A stretch of 42,869 nucleotides of DNA from a virus, in the IMG/VR virus record IMGVR_UViG_3300035633_000205, positions 1 to 42,869 of that record. One strand, 5' to 3'. How positions within the stretch are numbered: the stretch's first letter is position 1; each line of letters begins with the position of its first letter. The translations under genes and the position numbers were made by a program. The notes beneath the pieces were generated by a model. That model did not search any database. It saw nothing but the letters and a program-made list of their open reading frames with translations, and had not been told where the DNA came from. Positions 39,903-42,869 of the stretch are shown in pieces.

Positions 39903-40125
39903 TGGTCCGGTGCACCTTCGGGTGGCGTCCGGAAAGGAAAAGGTTCAGTTCAGATTTCACCAGGTGGGATCAGAACCAATTGATTTCAGCTTCAGTCCAG
40001 AAATGGCTGAAATGATAGCTGAAGAAATCGCTTCATGTGCGCAGCAAGTTTCAGGATTCGTGAATGACCGATTTGATGAAATTGCCTATGGAATAAACCA
40101 AGCTGCAGAATGGATGACGGATTGA
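39868..40125 (+). CDS. Small hypothetical protein
   Basis: 85 residues from the ATG at 39868 (MSEATTTLTHPDGPVHLRVA), which lies inside the lipoprotein gene; the open frame extends further upstream without a better start. A beta-like first half (KVQFRFHQVGSEPIDFSF) and a helical second half (PEMAEMIAEEIASCAQQV). Not recognised. It overlaps the following membrane protein by 16 bases. Confidence 0.45.
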   Translation: MSEATTTLTHPDGPVHLRVASGKEKVQFRFHQVGSEPIDFSFSPEMAEMIAEEIASCAQQVSGFVNDRFDEIAYGINQAAEWMTD

Positions 40126-40220
40126 AAAAACACTGGCCATGGATAATCGCCATTACTTTCTTCATTCTTGGAATGCTGCTTTTTGGATTCCTGATGGCCG
40201 ACAAACTGCAGAACATATGA
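40110..40220 (+). CDS. 36-residue single-span membrane protein
   Basis: A small ORF starting inside the previous gene. The product begins MDDGLKKHWP and continues with a membrane helix (IIAITFFILGMLLFGFLM), ending ADKLQNI. It overlaps the DUF3820-like gene by four bases (ATGA), which supports real translation. Confidence 0.6.
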   Translation: MDDGLKKHWPWIIAITFFILGMLLFGFLMADKLQNI

Positions 40221-40414
40221 CTGATTCATGTCTAATGCCATTTGGAAAACACAGTGGAACCGCAATGGCGAATGTTCCGGCTTCCTATCTCCTTTGGTTC
40301 TGGAATCAGAACAAAGATGACTTTGAAGATGGCAAGTTCATGGTGCGGGACAAATACAGGGTGATGACCTACATCAAAGACAATTTGGAAGACCTTCGAA
40401 AAGAAGCTTCTTGA
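40217..40414 (+). CDS. DUF3820-like protein
   Basis: 65 residues from the ATG at 40217. The opening LMPFGKHSGTAMANVPASYLLWFW matches the DUF3820 pattern (MPFGKHKG...LP..YL.W). The family is small, found in phages and bacteria, and of uncertain role. An upstream stretch in the same frame overlaps the membrane protein and is not used here. It is the last gene of the 39738 operon; a terminator follows. Confidence 0.7.
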   Translation: MTDSCLMPFGKHSGTAMANVPASYLLWFWNQNKDDFEDGKFMVRDKYRVMTYIKDNLEDLRKEAS

Positions 40415-40453
40415 AAGGCTCATTTTGTAGGTGAGTTAGGTTAGGTGAAATGC

Positions 40454-40485
40454 AAACGGCCAGTGACTAAGCTGGCCGTTTCTTT
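40454..40485 (+). terminator. Rho-independent terminator
   Basis: A perfect 10-bp stem AAACGGCCAG / CTGGCCGTTT with an eight-base loop and TCTTT tail, 40 bases after the DUF3820-like stop. Confidence 0.85.
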
Positions 40486-40531
40486 AAACGCCTACTGACC
40501 ACCAAGTTTTAAACGCTAACGAATAAATTCA

Positions 40532-40768
40532 ATGACCAAAAAAGATGTGACGTTCTGGGACGAAAACTGGAACAAAGTAAATGCAACCATCATCAAGTCT
40601 GAAAAGCTTGACCGGAATGCTGGATTCTGGTTTGTGGGACTTCGTAAGATTTATCTTGGTGAAGGCGAATGGAACCGATTTCATCAGATCAAAGAAGAAG
40701 TCAGGAAAAACCAATTCTTCAACCGATTGCCAAAAGTAGAAATCACAGCCAATGTTCTTCAGAAGTAG
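40532..40768 (+). CDS. Hypothetical protein
   Basis: 78 residues, Asn/Lys/Phe/Trp-rich (VTFWDENWNKVNATIIK), with a central GFWFVGLRKIYLGEGEWNRF and a basic C-terminal part. No recognised domain. The leader is A-rich with GCTAACGAATAAATTC before the ATG. It overlaps the next gene by 17 bases. Confidence 0.45.
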   Translation: MTKKDVTFWDENWNKVNATIIKSEKLDRNAGFWFVGLRKIYLGEGEWNRFHQIKEEVRKNQFFNRLPKVEITANVLQK

Positions 40769-41024
40769 GGGTGTACATGTTCGGCTTTGTTTGTGGGATT
40801 CAGTCAGGCCTTGCAAAGAATTAGTGTATGTGGATGTCAAGCTTTCATCAGCACCACGTGTCGGCGAAAGAATCAGCCTGCAAACACTTCCAAGGAAGAT
40901 ATGGAAGAATTTAGCTGACTATCCCACAAATGTGGTCCAGGTGAAAGAAGTCATGCATGGGACTAGAACATGGTGCAGATACTTCGAAAGAAGCTGCATT
41001 CATGTTGGATGCACTGGGACATAA
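40752..41024 (+). CDS. Hypothetical protein
   Basis: 90 residues. Strand-rich with ELVYVDVKLSSAPRVGERISL, VQVKEVMHGTRTWCRYF and a Cys/His C-terminus (CIHVGCTGT). Codon use looks normal for this window and it fills the space before the exonuclease, so I take it as real. It starts inside the preceding gene. Not recognised. Confidence 0.45.
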   Translation: MFFRSRGVHVRLCLWDSVRPCKELVYVDVKLSSAPRVGERISLQTLPRKIWKNLADYPTNVVQVKEVMHGTRTWCRYFERSCIHVGCTGT

Positions 41025-41073
41025 AGTGTTTCATATTCCGTATCTTCACATTAAACAAACAAATGCTGAAGAC

Positions 41074-41940
41074 ATGGAATCTAAAAAGCAAAAGAAGCCC
41101 ACGAAAAAGCAAGCAGTGACTGACTTGATAAAACGTGGAATGACTGAAAGAATTGATATCATTTATGCCCTGGCCGACCAGGGCATTCTTGTTTCAGACA
41201 AGACCATTGAACGCGCATTTAAAGAAATGCACGTTGAACAGCGGATTGCACGCGGATTGACACCGCCACCTGAAGTCAGGCCATATGCCACCAGCGGCAT
41301 CACAGGCAACCCGTATTCATCCCAGTACTTAGAGGAACGCGGTGCTGATCCTGGAAACTTGATGAAAACTTGTGTCTGGGATATTGAAGCAACTGGCCTT
41401 GTGGCTGATTTCGGATACATGCTGACATGCTGCATTAAGAATTTGGACACTGGTGAAATCAAAGTCTTTCGATTGGATGAAACTGAATTCTATCAGAAAG
41501 GCAAAGACAATCCCGAACTATGGAATGACATGGATTACTGGGAAGTCATTGACATGGAACTGTGTGATCAGGTCAGGAAAGAACTTGACAAGTATATGGT
41601 TGCAATTACATGGAATGGGCGCTGGTATGATGAAAGATTTCTACAGACAAGACTGATGGGATGTGGCCTGGAATCACTTTCGCCTAATCTCAGACAATTT
41701 GATGTGATGCAACTGTGGAAGAAGGTGATGAATACCAAGTCAAACAGGCAAGACGCTGCAAAGAACTTCCTGAAGATCGACAAGGAACCAGATACGCATA
41801 ATTGGGCGGCATGGCGAATGGCTGCATCCGGGGTTAAAGCTGGATTTGATTTCATTTGTGATCACAATGTGAAGGATGTGCAGCAGCTGCATGAAATAGC
41901 TGAAAAGGTGAAGAAGCATGCAAAGTTTTGGATTTTCTAA
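41074..41940 (+). CDS. DEDD-type 3'-5' exonuclease with N-terminal HTH-like domain
   Basis: 288 residues from the ATG at 41074, which follows an A-rich stretch (TTAAACAAACAAATG). Residues 1-60 look like a helix-turn-helix (TKKQAVTDLIKRGMTERIDI, SDKTIERAFKEM). Residues ~98-280 are an RNase H-like exonuclease: Asp103-x-Glu105 in VWDIEATG, Asp186 in TWNGRWYDERFL, and His264...Asp268 in DHNVKDVQQL. Similar stand-alone DEDD proteins are found in phages and in the YprB group. It may process DNA ends or RNA primers; the HTH may target it. It overlaps the lipoprotein gene by 23 bases. Confidence 0.75.
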   Translation: MESKKQKKPTKKQAVTDLIKRGMTERIDIIYALADQGILVSDKTIERAFKEMHVEQRIARGLTPPPEVRPYATSGITGNPYSSQYLEERGADPGNLMKTCVWDIEATGLVADFGYMLTCCIKNLDTGEIKVFRLDETEFYQKGKDNPELWNDMDYWEVIDMELCDQVRKELDKYMVAITWNGRWYDERFLQTRLMGCGLESLSPNLRQFDVMQLWKKVMNTKSNRQDAAKNFLKIDKEPDTHNWAAWRMAASGVKAGFDFICDHNVKDVQQLHEIAEKVKKHAKFWIF

Positions 41941-42310
41941 AGCACTGACCATCATCATATTATTGACCGTGTCCAGTTGTGCTTATAAGCCGGACACGTA
42001 CATTCGTATTGAATGTGTTTCGGTGCTGGTATACTATCCAACAATTCCAAAGTACAGCACTAAGCCAGCAGATCAGCAATCATTTTTATTCGGTAACCAT
42101 TCGGTGTGGTATGGCATCAAGCCCATTCCAGCTGTTTGTGTCATTGAATCTGACTGTGTACTTCATTGGAAGCTAAAGAACTGTGTCTTGAGGCTGAACT
42201 TATGTGATGGCATCCTGGAACAAAGCGCACGCGGTCAATATGGGCAAGATGCCCGGCAAATCATCTACCACGTCAAGATCATTGATGTCAAAGGCATAAT
42301 CAAACATTAA
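41918..42310 (+). CDS. Predicted lipoprotein 3
   Basis: 130 residues. A signal peptide with a hydrophobic core (ALTIIILLTV) ends in SSC with Cys21 as the likely lipid site, followed by a beta-rich mature domain (YIRIECVSVLVYYPTIP and CVLHWKLKNCVLRLNLC) with several cysteines. It is too long for a typical o-spanin; a surface role such as exclusion of other phages is possible. Not recognised. It ends directly before the kinase gene. Confidence 0.6.
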   Translation: MQSFGFSKALTIIILLTVSSCAYKPDTYIRIECVSVLVYYPTIPKYSTKPADQQSFLFGNHSVWYGIKPIPAVCVIESDCVLHWKLKNCVLRLNLCDGILEQSARGQYGQDARQIIYHVKIIDVKGIIKH

Positions 42311-42793
42311 ATGAAGCCGAAAATATTAGTCTGTGGATACAAGAACCATGGGAAAGGTGAATTCTGCAGAATAGCCAATGAAGCATTTGGTTTGACCTTT
42401 CAATGCAGCAGTCGTCACATGGCACCAAAAATCTTCCCATTGATGCAAGGCTTGTATGACTCAGAAGAACAGTGCTGGAAGAATCGTGGCCAGCACAGAC
42501 CATTTTGGTTTGATAGAATTGCAGAGTACACCATGGAAGAACCGGACCGTCTTGCGCGTGAAATACTTATGGACCATGATGGATATGATGGAATGAGACG
42601 ATTAGCTGAATTCAAGGAATCCAGAAAGCATTTTGACCTGACAATCTGGATTGATGCCACACTTCGTCTTGGACGGGAAGACATTGATTCGAATGAATTG
42701 GATCCAAAGATGTTTGACTTGGTCATCAGTAATAATTCCAGCTTATCCGATTTTGAACGCAGAATTCACAGCATAGCTTGTTTGTTTCGTTGA
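42311..42793 (+). CDS. P-loop nucleotide kinase-like protein (dNMP kinase type)
   Basis: 160 residues. The N-terminal ILVCGYKNHGKGEFC is a Walker A-like loop (residues 9-17), followed by helices and the DLTIWIDATLRLGREDIDSNEL part, where the LID or Walker B strand would be. The layout resembles phage deoxynucleoside monophosphate kinases such as T4 gene 1. It would supply nucleotides for DNA synthesis. It starts immediately after the lipoprotein stop, within the same transcript. Confidence 0.55.
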   Translation: MKPKILVCGYKNHGKGEFCRIANEAFGLTFQCSSRHMAPKIFPLMQGLYDSEEQCWKNRGQHRPFWFDRIAEYTMEEPDRLAREILMDHDGYDGMRRLAEFKESRKHFDLTIWIDATLRLGREDIDSNELDPKMFDLVISNNSSLSDFERRIHSIACLFR

Positions 42794-42819
42794 CATTTAC
42801 TAGAATTGTGTAAGTAAAC
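42777..42819 (+). promoter_or_regulatory. Early promoter with TTG-N3-AAGTAAAC motif (copy 3)
   Basis: CTTG at 42777-42780, 20 bases, then TAGAATTG at 42801-42808. TTG-TGT-AAGTAAAC (42806-42819) follows. It partly overlaps the end of the kinase gene and precedes the gene starting at 42841 by about 21 bases. Confidence 0.6.
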
Positions 42820-42840
42820 AAAAACTAACGAAGCGAAATC

Positions 42841-42869
42841 ATGACACAGCAAACAAGATCAATCACAAC
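42841..42869 (+). CDS. Start of a further gene, cut by the window end
   Basis: Only the first nine codons and two bases are present (MTQQTRSIT). It has the same kind of A-rich leader (ACTAACGAAGCGAAATC) and the same promoter class as the 39738 lipoprotein, and shares the coding string ACAAGATCAATCAC with it, so it could be a related protein. Nothing more can be said. Confidence 0.5.

Noticed and set aside
29585-42869. Search for a reverse transcriptase, template/variable repeat pair or CRISPR array
   Set aside because: No RT motif, no long direct repeats with A-specific differences, and no regularly spaced repeats were seen; the fibre modules are ordinary protein repeats.

Overview
The window is a gene-dense stretch of a tailed-phage (or prophage) genome. 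Every gene I can support lies on the + strand. The host is probably a member of the Bacteroidota. Several intergenic gaps carry the Bacteroidota -7 promoter box TAnnTTTG, some with a TTTG/CTTG-type -33 element 19-20 bases upstream. Start codons sit in A-rich sequence with no clear Shine-Dalgarno motif. G+C looks to be in the low-to-mid 40s (estimated by eye). The virion should be a contractile-tailed myovirus with a lambda-type head and a Mu-type tail.

Positions 1-7450 are the packaging and head module: a G-rich, repeat-rich site in front of terS, then small and large terminase, a gpW-like connector, lambda-type portal, ClpP-like protease with a nested scaffold, a gpD-like decoration protein and a gpE-like major capsid protein. 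A terminator follows. Positions 7544-13551 hold head-tail connector and completion genes, two unusual structural or adhesion proteins (one with DUF2341 and LamG-like regions) and a gp46-like baseplate gene. Positions 13592-28855 hold the Mu-like sheath, the tube, a tail assembly chaperone pair made by -1 frameshifting, the tape measure, baseplate J and DUF2313 proteins, two fibres with a small membrane protein between them, a Z-like basic protein, the Mu N-, P- and gp45-like baseplate proteins, and a peptidoglycan amidase.

Positions 28901-29586 hold a small helical protein and a spanin-like protein, separated by a terminator that runs straight into a promoter. From 29592 on lies the early and DNA-metabolism region: an HTH regulator, a recombination block (putative annealing-type protein, SMC/Rad50-like ATPase, and a PD-(D/E)XK nuclease with a Cas4-like iron-sulphur cysteine pattern), a roughly 350-base non-coding island of hairpins, many small proteins (lipoproteins, one-helix membrane proteins, a zinc-ribbon protein, an ASCH-domain protein), replication-type proteins, a RuvC-like resolvase, a second structured intergenic region, a possible ssDNA-binding protein, an MmcB-like nuclease, a candidate small RNA, an HTH plus DEDD exonuclease fusion and a P-loop kinase. 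The window ends inside the start of another gene.

I see no integrase, DNA polymerase, helicase, tRNA, CRISPR array or reverse transcriptase here, so lifestyle cannot be decided. The most unusual signals are the hairpin island at 33.7-33.96 kb, a promoter motif (TTG-N3-AAGTAAAC) shared by three early transcripts, the structured leader at 37.65-37.78 kb, a promoter-to-terminator unit at 39.58-39.67 kb that looks like a small RNA, a signal-peptide-like N-terminus on the 939-residue fibre, and an iterated GGGAC site in front of terS. All functional calls rest on reading motifs and gene order; no database search was possible.
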